From the NCBI RefSeq assembly GCF_030372065.1, contig NZ_JAUDEA010000001.1:271278-335277 (forward strand): a stretch of 64,000 nt of DNA, in the 5' to 3' direction. A program made the position numbers and the translations under genes. The DNA comes from Thermophilibacter provencensis. Lineage in GTDB: Bacteria; Actinomycetota; Coriobacteriia; Coriobacteriales; Atopobiaceae. Of this stretch, positions 16,244-24,303 are shown piece by piece (the stretch's first letter is position 1; the number at the start of each line of letters is the position of its first letter). Under the pieces are notes generated by a model. It saw nothing but the letters and a program-made list of their open reading frames with translations. It made no database searches and had not been told where the DNA came from.

Positions 16244-17353
16244 ATGTCATACGGCGATAGGGGCGACAGGCCTCGCATGGACTCGGGACGATCCGTCGAC
16301 CTGTCCCGTCGCAGCTCGCGCGGATCGCGTCCGCGCACCACGCTTGGCGGCTCGTATCACGGCCCGCGGGGCACGTCCTCGCGTGGCAGCGGCCTCAAGC
16401 CCCCCTCGCGCGGCGGCGCCGGCTACCCGCTGCGGGAGCGCAGCATCAACTTCCAGAGCGGCCGGGCGAGAAGAACGCTCGGCAACCGCCGCCTGCTCAT
16501 CCTCGGCGCGCTGGCCGTGGTTCTTGTCATCCTGCTCGTGGTGGGCATCTCCAGCTGCATGCGCGCCTGCTCCGCCGACCAGCAGGCCTCCGACGCCAAC
16601 CCCGTTGACGCCCGCGTTGCCGCCGGCGTGAGCGAGGAACTGACGGGCGAGTTCTCCGCCGCGCTCAACAGGGGCGAGAAGCTCGCCAGCATTGCGGCAA
16701 ACGCAGACAAGTACGCCGACGAGGGCCTTCTCGAGCTTGCCCTGAGCCAGCCCGAGGCCATCGACTTTGTTGCCGCCTACCCTGACGCCGAGAAGACCGC
16801 CCAGCCCTACGAGGACTCCGTCACCGAGGGCACCGTCCCCGAGCTCTACTGCTGGGATTCCCGCTGGGGCGCCGTTGACTTTGTCGGCCGCCCGCTCGCC
16901 ATCACGGGGTCCGGCCCGACGGCCCTCTCGATGGCCTACATGGGTCTCACGGGCAGCGCGGACAAGACCCCTGCCGATATGGCCCAGCTGGTGAGCGAGG
17001 CCGAGCAGACCGACGAGGTCTCCGGCATGTCCGGCGAGTTCCTCGAGAACGGCCTCGCCGACCTTGGCCTGTCCTGCTCGACTTACACCTCCAACGCCGA
17101 TAACCTGAGCCAGGTGCTCGACGCGGGCACCTACGTGCTCATCGAGACGAGCGCGGGCTCGCTCACGGATGCCGCCCACTGGGTGATCGTGGTCTCCGAG
17201 AACGAGGACGGCTCCCTTGTGGTCTACGACCCCACCTCCCCCGAGGTGAGCGCGCGCCCCTGGGACCCCGCGACCCTTGCCTCCTCGACAACCACGCTCT
17301 ACGCCCTCAGCGCCGCTGACGCGGGTACCGAGGCAGACACCGCCGCCGAGTAA
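16244..17353 (+). CDS. Membrane-anchored C39-like peptidase fold, nucleophile Cys replaced
   Basis: 369 residues. A basic, Arg/Ser/Gly-rich cytoplasmic tail (1-80) precedes one membrane helix (about 82-104) and an extracellular domain. That domain has the C39_2 papain-like pattern: YCWDSRWGAVDFV, ITGSGPTALSMAYMGLTG, AAHWVIVV and VVYDPTSPE. In the active family the second block reads GCGPT, with Cys as nucleophile. Here the codon is TCC (Ser, about residue 223), so the protein may be catalytically dead or altered. The His and Asp-like positions remain. ATG at 16244 has GGAGG. Confidence 0.75.
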   Translation: MSYGDRGDRPRMDSGRSVDLSRRSSRGSRPRTTLGGSYHGPRGTSSRGSGLKPPSRGGAGYPLRERSINFQSGRARRTLGNRRLLILGALAVVLVILLVVGISSCMRACSADQQASDANPVDARVAAGVSEELTGEFSAALNRGEKLASIAANADKYADEGLLELALSQPEAIDFVAAYPDAEKTAQPYEDSVTEGTVPELYCWDSRWGAVDFVGRPLAITGSGPTALSMAYMGLTGSADKTPADMAQLVSEAEQTDEVSGMSGEFLENGLADLGLSCSTYTSNADNLSQVLDAGTYVLIETSAGSLTDAAHWVIVVSENEDGSLVVYDPTSPEVSARPWDPATLASSTTTLYALSAADAGTEADTAAE

Positions 17354-17355
17354 CT

Positions 17356-17464
17356 TGACAAGGGCGACGGGGTTATGACAAAGGTGACAGGGTAGATTGT
17401 CACCATGGGTTTCATGGTGACAATCTACCCTGTCACCTTTGTCATAACCCCGTCGCCCTTGTCA
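17356..17464. repeat. Perfect palindrome with 52-bp arms
   Basis: Arms at 17356-17407 and 17413-17464 match at every base around a 5-base loop (GGTTT). The left arm is built from TGACAAGGGCGACGGGGTT then ATGACAAAGGTGACAGGGT. It separates two convergent genes. No T-run follows it. Confidence 0.95.
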
Positions 17465-17486
17465 CAGACCGCCGATTAACAGACGA

Positions 17487-17554
17487 AGGCCCCGTCGACT
17501 TCCTAAGCAGGATCTTCCGCGAAGCGCAGTCCTGCGTGGAAGTCGACGGGGCCT
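17487..17554 (-). terminator. Nested terminator hairpin after phosphoglucomutase
   Basis: AGGCCCCGTCGACTTCC pairs perfectly with GGAAGTCGACGGGGCCT, enclosing a smaller stem GCAGGA/TCCTGC. It lies 20 bp after the pgm stop. Confidence 0.8.
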
Positions 17555-17574
17555 CCCCTACGTCTGAGAGCGTG

Positions 17575-19308
17575 CTACGACAGGATCTCCTTGGACGCGG
17601 CCTCGAGCTTGGCGCGCACGGCCTCGGACTCCTCGCGTGTGGCGCCCTTTGAGAAGAGGTATGCCTTGACCTTGGGCTCGGTGCCGGACGGACGGAAGAT
17701 GACCTTGTTGTCGTCCTCAAGACGGAACTCGATGACGTTGGCCGGCGGCAGCACCTGCGCGGCCTCCTTCTGCAGGCCAGAGACGCGCGGCATCTCGGGG
17801 CCGGTGGCGTAGTCGGTCATGCCGAGGACCTTGTAGCCGGCGATCTCGGTCGGCGGGTTCTTGCGCAGGCCGTCCATGATGCCGGCCATCTTGTCGGCGC
17901 CCGCGGCACCCGGGAAGGACGCGTTGACGGTGCCGTTGAGATAGTAGCCGTACTTCTGGTAGAGGGCGTCCATGGCCTCGTAGAGGTCCATGCCCTTCTC
18001 GGCGTAGTAGGAGGCCATCTCAACGCAGAGCATCGTGGCGACGATGGCGTCCTTGTCGCGGGCGTGCGTGCCCACGAGGTAGCCGTAGGACTCCTCGAAG
18101 CCCATGAGGAAGCGGTCCTCCTCGCCCTCGTCCTTGAGCTGGTCGATCTGGTCGCCGATGTACTTGAAGCCGGTGAGGACGCGCCTCATCTCAAAGCCCC
18201 AGTCGCGGGCGAGCGCGTCGGGCATGGAGGACGAGACAATCGTGGACACGGCAACCTTGGAGGCAACGTCCTCGCCGCGGTCCTTGGCCATCGTGGCGAG
18301 CCAGTCCATGAGCAGGACGCCCATCTCGTTGCCCGAGAGCAGGACGTAGTCGCCGCCGTGCGGGATGGCGGTGCCCATGCGGTCGGCATCCGGGTCGGTG
18401 GCCACAACGAGGTTGGGCTTGACCTCCTCGGCGAGCTTGAGCGCCAGGTCGAGCGCCTCGCGGAACTCGGGGTTGGGATAGGTGCAGGTGGGGAAGTTGC
18501 CGTCCGGCTCGGACTGCTCGGGCACCACGGAGACCTTCTCGACGCCGATCTCCTTGAGGATGCGGGTCACGAGCTCCATGCCCGTGCCGTTGAGCGGGGT
18601 GTAGACCACGGAGTAGTCGTCAGAGGCCTTGAAGCCGGGGACGGAGACCTTCTTGATGTTCTCGATGAAGGAGTCCAGGACCTCCTCGGGCGTCCACTCG
18701 ATGAGGCCCTTCTCGAGGCCCTCGTCAAAGTCCATGATCTTGACGTTGAACGGGTCCGCCTTGGCGATGTTGGCGGAGATCTCCGCGGCCGCCTCGTCCG
18801 TGATCTGGCCGCCGTTGTCGTTGTAGACCTTGTAGCCGTTGTAGGGCGCCGGGTTGTGGGAGGCCGTGAGCACGATGCCGGCGGAGGTGCCGAGGTGGCG
18901 CACCGCAAAGGACAGCGTGGGGACGGGCTCGATGCGCGGGTACACGTAGACGTGGATGCCGTTGGCGGCGAGCACGCCGGCCGCAACCTTCTGGAAGTCC
19001 TCGCCCTTGTTGCGCGAGTCGCGCGCGAGGGCAAGCGTGGGGTTCTCGTAGTGCGCGTTCAGGTAGTCCGCGACGCCTTGCGTGGCCTGCGCGACCACGT
19101 AGACGTTCATGCGGTTGGTGCCCACGCCGAGCGTGCCGCGAAGGCCCGCGGTGCCAAAGGCGAGGTCGCGATAGAAGGCGTCAAAGAGCTTGTCCTCGTT
19201 GCCATCCTTGGTGAGCTCGGCGAGCTCGGCTGCAAGGTCGGCGTCCTTGACGTTGTCCTGCCAGGTCTTGACCGTAGCTTCAATGCGTGCGTCCACAGTG
19301 TCCCCCAT
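17575..19308 (-). CDS. pgm: Phospho-sugar mutase (phosphoglucomutase type)
   Basis: 577 residues. Interconverts glucose 1- and 6-phosphate (or mannose phosphates). The four domains of the alpha-D-phosphohexomutase fold are visible: phosphoserine loop TASHNPAPYNGYKVY (about residue 146), metal loop ATDPDADRMG (about 303), sugar loop GFEESYG (about 407) and phosphate-binding RPSGTEPKVK (about 545). Length near 577 fits the long PgcA-type subgroup. The ATG at 19308 has only a weak upstream site; GGGGGAC just inside it could serve a GTG a few codons later. Confidence 0.93.
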   Translation of the reverse strand: MGDTVDARIEATVKTWQDNVKDADLAAELAELTKDGNEDKLFDAFYRDLAFGTAGLRGTLGVGTNRMNVYVVAQATQGVADYLNAHYENPTLALARDSRNKGEDFQKVAAGVLAANGIHVYVYPRIEPVPTLSFAVRHLGTSAGIVLTASHNPAPYNGYKVYNDNGGQITDEAAAEISANIAKADPFNVKIMDFDEGLEKGLIEWTPEEVLDSFIENIKKVSVPGFKASDDYSVVYTPLNGTGMELVTRILKEIGVEKVSVVPEQSEPDGNFPTCTYPNPEFREALDLALKLAEEVKPNLVVATDPDADRMGTAIPHGGDYVLLSGNEMGVLLMDWLATMAKDRGEDVASKVAVSTIVSSSMPDALARDWGFEMRRVLTGFKYIGDQIDQLKDEGEEDRFLMGFEESYGYLVGTHARDKDAIVATMLCVEMASYYAEKGMDLYEAMDALYQKYGYYLNGTVNASFPGAAGADKMAGIMDGLRKNPPTEIAGYKVLGMTDYATGPEMPRVSGLQKEAAQVLPPANVIEFRLEDDNKVIFRPSGTEPKVKAYLFSKGATREESEAVRAKLEAASKEILS

Positions 19309-19498
19309 TTACTCGGGGCGCGGCAGATCCGCGCCCAATCCACACGTATAGAGAGATTCTACTCGCGCGGTGCGGGGCACCGGCCCGTCTCTACGCGGGC
19401 GGGCGGCGAGGGGCGGCAGACGGAGGGATGCGCTCGGCGGGCGCGAGGCTCTTCTCGCCACGTTCACAGGACGCGCGCGGCGAGGAGGACCGGCGACG

Positions 19499-19885
19499 CT
19501 AATGGGCCTCGAGCCAGCGCTTGCGCGAGAAGAAGTTCCAGAGCATCACCACGGCCGTGGCACCCACCTTCACCAGAACGTAGTGGAAGCCAAGAACCGT
19601 TGCCCCAACCCACATGAGCAGCTCGTTTATCGCCAGGCCCACAACGGAGAGCGCCACAAAGAGGGTCAGCTCCGCCCCGCGGCCCAGATCCTCGCGCCGC
19701 GTGAAGACAAAGCGCATCGAGGCCGCGTAGTTAAAGATCACCGAGACCGTGAAGGAGACGGCCGCGGAGAGCACCGGGTCGAGGTGGGCGAGCTCCGTGA
19801 GGGCGATGAGCAGGCCAAAGTCGATGACCGCCGCCAGGGCGCCCACGACCCCGAACTTGGCAAACTGGGCGAGCAGGCCCCTCAT
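19499..19885 (-). CDS. GtrA-like membrane protein
   Basis: 128 residues with four membrane helices and the family pattern FAKFGVVGALAAVIDFGLL, NYAASMRFVF and NFFSRKRWL. GtrA proteins are proposed flippases or partners for polyprenyl-linked sugars in envelope polysaccharide synthesis. The start overlaps the rlmKL stop in ATGA, so the two are translationally coupled, though their functions look unrelated. No glycosyltransferase gene is adjacent. Confidence 0.9.
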   Translation of the reverse strand: MRGLLAQFAKFGVVGALAAVIDFGLLIALTELAHLDPVLSAAVSFTVSVIFNYAASMRFVFTRREDLGRGAELTLFVALSVVGLAINELLMWVGATVLGFHYVLVKVGATAVVMLWNFFSRKRWLEAH

Positions 19886-22116
19886 CGCGGGCCGTCCTTA
19901 ACCGCGACGCGCTCCACGAGGTAGGCGTGGTGAATCTTCCGGTTGCGCGAGAAATCCTCGGGGATGGTCTCGTCCGTGATGTCCGTGAGGCGCACGCCGG
20001 CGCGCTCGAGCTTCTCCACGTCCGGCCTGAAGGTGCGCAGGTTGCACGAGAAGATCGCGCACCCGCCGCGCACGAGCAGGCGGGAGACGCCGATGATGAG
20101 CTCGGCATGGTCGCGCTGCACGTCAAAGGACGTCTTGCGCATACGGGCCGAGTTGGAGAACGTGGGCACGTCACAGAAGATGAGGTCCCAGCGGTTCTTG
20201 GTGTGGCGCTGCTCGGAGACCCAGGTAAGGACGTCCGCCTGCACAAACTCGTGCTCGCGGCCAGAAAAGCCGTTGCGGGCCATGTTGCGGCGCGCCCAGT
20301 CCAGACTCGGGCGCGAGAGGTCCACCGTGGTGGTGTGGCGCGCCCCGCCGTCGGCGGCGTAGCAGGTGGCGGTACCCGTGTACGCAAAGAGGTTGAGGAA
20401 GCGCTTGGACCCCTTGGTCCGCTTCATCATCTCGCGGATGCGGGCGCGGGTCTCACGGTGGTCGAGGAAGATCCCGCAGTCATGGCGGGCGTCAAAGTTG
20501 ACCTCAAAGGTGAGGCCGCCCTCGTCCACCAGGTGCGATCCCGCCGGCAGCTCCACGCGCCCCGGCTGGCGAGAAGCGCGGGCGTCACGCCGGCCGCGCT
20601 CGGACGTGCGGCCCTCGTCGGCATACTGCGAGCCTCCGCGCGAGCGGGTGCGCACGCGCACGCTCACGTCCCCGGGCGCCACGTCGAGGACGCGCGGGGC
20701 GATGGCCAGCACGTCGAGCAGGCGGCGACGCGCGAGCTCGGGGTCAACGCCGCGCGGCGCGGCGTACTCGGAGATCTGCAGCCAGCGGCCAGGCGTCTCC
20801 GATCCCTCAAAGAGCTCGATGGCAACGGCATAGTCCGGCAGGTCGGCGTCGTAGACGCGGTAACAGGTCACGTCCTCCCGGCGCGCCCACTTGGCGCGGA
20901 GCTTGGCAACCTTGGCGAGGCGGCGGGCAAACTGGTCGGACGGCCCCACGAGCACGGGAACGCGCTCGCCGCCGGGGAGCTCGACCATCTCCCGGGTGGC
21001 GGTCTCCGAGGGCCGATAGGTGCGGATGCTCGCCGCGTCGCGCCCAACGATGACCTCAAGCGTCTCCGTTGGCTCGCAGCCAAGCGCCGCGTCCGGCGCG
21101 GCGTCGCGGGAGAGCGCGACGAGGGGCACGCCGGCATGGGCGGCGAGCCGCGAGAGCGCCGCGGCCTCGGTCGCGAGCGCGTCCGGGCCAATCCACGAGA
21201 GGTCGGCGACCACCAGCGTCGGCGCGACGGCAAACGCCTGCCCGGAGGAGAGCTCAAGCGAGATGCCCGCGGCGCGCAGGGCCTGCCGGCAGGCGGAGAC
21301 GGCGCCGGGACGCTCGTCGAGAACGGCCAGCGAGCAGGGGTTCTTCTCGCCGGACTCGGCCCGCGCGTCCGCCTCGTCCAGAAGCGCCTGCCAAGCCGCC
21401 GCGTCATGGCCGGCCCAGCCCTCAAAGCCCCAGCGGGCACGGAGCAGGCCCGGGGCGCGGTCGAGCGCCAGCTGCGCGGCCTCCACGAGCACGCTTCCCT
21501 GTCCCGCCCACAGGGCGAGAAGCGAGGGCGGCTCGTTGCCCGCCGAGCGCAGCCAGCCACCCGCCGCGAGCAGGGCTGCTGCGTAGTCCGGACGCAGCGA
21601 CGCCACGCGCGCGTCCGTGCGAGAATCGTAGCCGCGGCGGAAGAGCGGCTCTCCCGCGAGGTCTATCGAGACCGTGGCACGGGCGCCGGAGAGACGCGCG
21701 GAGATGGTGAGGTCGGGACGCACGGTGTCAACGATCGGACGGGCGCCGCGGGCGGAGGCCACGCGGTCAACCACAGCGTCCTTGGCGCGCAGGGCCACAA
21801 ACTGCGTGTTTCTGAGCTGGGCGTTCGTGCCGTGGGCGTCAATCGCAAAGGTTGCGCCGGGCGCGAGGCGGCGCTCCCACGCTATGCCGGAAACGCCCGC
21901 GTAGAGCGCATCGGAGTCGTGGGCGTCAACGCGCGCGAGCACGAGCAGCACACGCGAGGCAAGGCGCGACCACAGGCACGCCCGGTACGCATCCGCCAGC
22001 TCGCCCCCAAAGGACACCTGCCCGGAAAGCGGCCTCACCTGCGGCACGTGGAGCCTCGTCAGCTCGTCTGCCAGCAGTCGCTCAAACCCCTTGGGGCACG
22101 TTGCCACAAACTCCAT
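19882..22116 (-). CDS. rlmKL: RlmK/RlmL-type 23S rRNA methyltransferase fusion
   Basis: 744 residues. THUMP region near residues 1-160, then the RlmL-type domain (G2445 N2-methylation in E. coli) and a C-terminal RlmK-type domain (G2069 N7-methylation). The C-terminal half is well kept: NFDARHDCGIFLDHRETR, FLNLFAYTGTATCYAADGGA, VDLSRPSLDWARRN and CDVPTFSNSARM. The middle domain keeps APGLLRARWGFEGW and GHDAAAW but motif I reads LLALWAGQGSVLVEAA instead of DPMCGSGT, and motif IV reads VVADLSWIG instead of NPPYGER. The RlmL half may be inactive. Confidence 0.9.
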   Translation of the reverse strand: MEFVATCPKGFERLLADELTRLHVPQVRPLSGQVSFGGELADAYRACLWSRLASRVLLVLARVDAHDSDALYAGVSGIAWERRLAPGATFAIDAHGTNAQLRNTQFVALRAKDAVVDRVASARGARPIVDTVRPDLTISARLSGARATVSIDLAGEPLFRRGYDSRTDARVASLRPDYAAALLAAGGWLRSAGNEPPSLLALWAGQGSVLVEAAQLALDRAPGLLRARWGFEGWAGHDAAAWQALLDEADARAESGEKNPCSLAVLDERPGAVSACRQALRAAGISLELSSGQAFAVAPTLVVADLSWIGPDALATEAAALSRLAAHAGVPLVALSRDAAPDAALGCEPTETLEVIVGRDAASIRTYRPSETATREMVELPGGERVPVLVGPSDQFARRLAKVAKLRAKWARREDVTCYRVYDADLPDYAVAIELFEGSETPGRWLQISEYAAPRGVDPELARRRLLDVLAIAPRVLDVAPGDVSVRVRTRSRGGSQYADEGRTSERGRRDARASRQPGRVELPAGSHLVDEGGLTFEVNFDARHDCGIFLDHRETRARIREMMKRTKGSKRFLNLFAYTGTATCYAADGGARHTTTVDLSRPSLDWARRNMARNGFSGREHEFVQADVLTWVSEQRHTKNRWDLIFCDVPTFSNSARMRKTSFDVQRDHAELIIGVSRLLVRGGCAIFSCNLRTFRPDVEKLERAGVRLTDITDETIPEDFSRNRKIHHAYLVERVAVKDGPR

Positions 22117-22213
22117 CGGGTCACCTCTCGCCCGTCACATATCTTGTCCCGAGCATTCTCCCACGAACAGGCCCGCTCCACAGGTATCCCATCGCCCACG
22201 CCTCTTGCCGGGC

Positions 22214-22499
22214 GCCGAGAAAACCCCGCCTCTGTACCAGATTCGGGAAATGGCGCCGAGAAAGCCTCGCCTCTGTACCACACCCGCGAGACACATGCCG
22301 AGAAAACCTGGAGGCTGTACCACCCAGTGCGATTCTCGCCGAGAAAACCTGGAGGCTGTACCACGCCCCCAGGCTGCCCGCCGACAAAACCAGCCCTCTG
22401 TACCACGCTGGCATCTCTACTGAGAATACCCGTGGTACAGAGGACGACTTTTATCGGCACCTCATCCAGAATCTGGTACAGAGGCGAGGTTTTCTCGGC
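22214..22499. repeat. Phased 27-bp repeat array, five direct and two inverted copies
   Basis: Direct copies start at 22214, 22255, 22297, 22338 and 22380 (steps 41, 42, 41, 42). Inverted copies start at 22432 and 22473 (step 41). Each unit is GCCGAGAAAACC, six variable bases, then CTGTACCAC. Spacers are 14-15 bp and unrelated. The array fills most of the 552-bp gap between rlmKL and the S10 peptidase gene. Confidence 0.95.
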
Positions 22500-22501
22500 A
22501 G

Positions 22502-22530
22502 GTGACACTCAGCTCTGACGCCAGTGTCAC
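22502..22530. repeat. 29-bp dyad element, copy 2
   Basis: GTGACACT, 13 bases, AGTGTCAC: perfect 8-bp arms. It abuts the last inverted unit of the phased array. The other copy is at 6438-6465. Confidence 0.85.
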
Positions 22531-22570
22531 ACTCTGCCCGCACTACGGTCAGAAGCCGCCGGCGACGGGG

Positions 22571-22651
22571 CGGCGAGAAGGTCCGCCGCGAGTTCTGCAG
22601 CCGCGCGCCTTTTGCGCGGCGAAGCTGTCTGAGCGCCGGACCTTCTCGCCG
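22571..22651 (-). terminator. Nested hairpin after the S10 peptidase gene
   Basis: CGGCGAGAAGGTCCG (22571-22585) pairs perfectly with CGGACCTTCTCGCCG (22637-22651). Inside is a second stem, GCCGCGC with GCGCGGC, near 22600-22620. The arms contain a one-base variant of the CGAGAAGRAC word. It follows the gene stop by 17 bp. Confidence 0.7.
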
Positions 22652-22668
22652 GACCCGGCCCACACGCC

Positions 22669-24216
22669 CTAACGCTTCTCGTAGAACTCGTGGATATCGC
22701 ACCCCATGGCCTCGAGCGTGGGCTCGTCGACGTAGGCCATGTGGCCGCAGCCGTAGCGATACCAGCTCACGCGCGCCTTGAGCTCCGGCGAGAGGAACTG
22801 GCGGCTCATGTCGTGCACGACGTTCCACCACGTGGTGGCCGCGTCGTAGCGACCGCCCAGGATCGCGAGCTTGCACGTGGGGTTGCGGCGCAGCGCCACC
22901 GCAACGTCGAGCGAGACGTTGGGCGCGGAGACCTCTCCTAGGCCGGGCTCCTCGTGACCCCAGTTCCACCCGGCGTTGACCTTGTCGTAGTTGTTGGAGA
23001 GATAGCGCGCCGGTCCCTGGTAGCCCAGCTCGTCGGCGCAGAAGCGCCTGAACGCCCGCACCCACGCGCCCTCGAGGGCATCGTCGGCCGCGTCCTCGCC
23101 CGCAACCCACATGTCGTAGCCCTGCATCGGCGAGGGGGCGTCCGAGCAGAAGCGCGTGTCCAGGCGGCCGCACACGCGGCCCTCGCCCATCAGCAGGTGC
23201 GTGCGGAAGTCGAGCAGGTCAATGCGCAGGTGGTGAGCCAGGATGTGCTCGGCGGAAAGCCCGATGAACGTGGACATCCGCTCGGCGACGGCACGCTCGC
23301 GCTCCTCACCCAGGCGGTCGCCCCGCAGGAGCGCGGGCGCAAGCTCGCCCTCGGCAAACTCAACGGCGCGGTCGAACCACTCGTCCTCGCCCATGCCCGC
23401 TCCCGCCTTGCCAAAGAACTGCGCCGTGGCGGCGTAAGTGGGCATCATGCCCAGGTAGTAGAGGTCATCGCCCGGGCAGAGCAGCTGCGGGATGTTGAAG
23501 ACCGCAGAGAGCATGACCACGCCCGTGAGCTGCACGCCCCTCTCGCCCAGAAGGCGCATGAGCACGGAGTTGCGCACCGTGCCGTAGGACTCGCCGTAGA
23601 GGTAGAGCGGGCTGGACCAGCGCCCGTTCTCCGTGAGCCACGCGCAGATGGCGCGCGCAAAGGCGTCGGCGTCCCCGTCCGTGCAGAAGACCTTCTTGGG
23701 GTCGGCATCCTCGGCGAGCACGGACCAGCCGGTGCCCAGGGCGTCGAGAAACACCACGTCAGAGTCAACGAGCAGCGTGTGGGGGTTGTCCACCACCGGC
23801 GCATCCGCGCGCACGTGGCGCGTGCCGTCCGTGCTCACGCGCTTGGGGCCAATGCCTCCAAAGTTGATGGGCACCGAGCTCGAGCCCGGGCCGCCGTTGT
23901 ACGCAAAGGTCACCGGGCGGGCGCGATTGGGGGCACCCTCCCCGTCAACCACCACGTACGAGAGCGAGAACATCCGGCCGATGAGAGCGCCCGCGTCGTC
24001 GCGCACCTCAAGATGCGCGGCACGCGCCTCGTACTCGAGGACCTTCTCGCCGTCGGTCCAGGTGAGTCGCGCCGAGGCTGCCTCCGGGACCGCGCTTGCG
24101 CGCTCGGCCGGAACGATTGCGTAGCCCTTCGTCTGCGCCTGGGCAGCGCCGCCCTTCTCGGCCGCCGTCTTCTCTTCCTCTGCCACTAGTGCCCTCCTTT
24201 CCGATGCCTTACTCAT
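22669..24216 (-). CDS. S10 serine carboxypeptidase family protein
   Basis: 515 residues. Alpha/beta-hydrolase carboxypeptidase. The oxyanion motif is FAYNGGPGSSSVPINFG (about residue 104), the nucleophile lies in YGESYGT (Ser about 205), the Asp in GGRYDAATTWW (about 455) and the His in CGHMAYVDEP (about 490), so the triad is complete. There is no signal peptide; an Ala/Lys/Glu-rich N-terminal 30 residues is unusual. Bacterial S10 proteins like this are probably cytoplasmic and may trim C-terminal residues from peptides. It starts divergently from kup with an 87-bp gap. Confidence 0.9.
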   Translation of the reverse strand: MSKASERRALVAEEEKTAAEKGGAAQAQTKGYAIVPAERASAVPEAASARLTWTDGEKVLEYEARAAHLEVRDDAGALIGRMFSLSYVVVDGEGAPNRARPVTFAYNGGPGSSSVPINFGGIGPKRVSTDGTRHVRADAPVVDNPHTLLVDSDVVFLDALGTGWSVLAEDADPKKVFCTDGDADAFARAICAWLTENGRWSSPLYLYGESYGTVRNSVLMRLLGERGVQLTGVVMLSAVFNIPQLLCPGDDLYYLGMMPTYAATAQFFGKAGAGMGEDEWFDRAVEFAEGELAPALLRGDRLGEERERAVAERMSTFIGLSAEHILAHHLRIDLLDFRTHLLMGEGRVCGRLDTRFCSDAPSPMQGYDMWVAGEDAADDALEGAWVRAFRRFCADELGYQGPARYLSNNYDKVNAGWNWGHEEPGLGEVSAPNVSLDVAVALRRNPTCKLAILGGRYDAATTWWNVVHDMSRQFLSPELKARVSWYRYGCGHMAYVDEPTLEAMGCDIHEFYEKR

Positions 24217-24303
24217 ATGCCCATTCTATTGGTTGTCAAAAGTGATAGGCTGAGCTATCGGGCCTTCGGCCCCTTTTTCTATAGGTTTCGAGTTTGGAGC
24301 ATC

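Noticed and set aside
22214..22499. The phased arrays as CRISPR arrays
   Set aside because: Repeats vary inside, spacers are only 14-15 bp, half the copies are inverted and no cas gene is in the window.
24217..24303. A c-di-AMP (ydaO) riboswitch before kup
   Set aside because: The gap between the divergent genes is under 90 bp, too short for the motif, and no conserved stems are seen.
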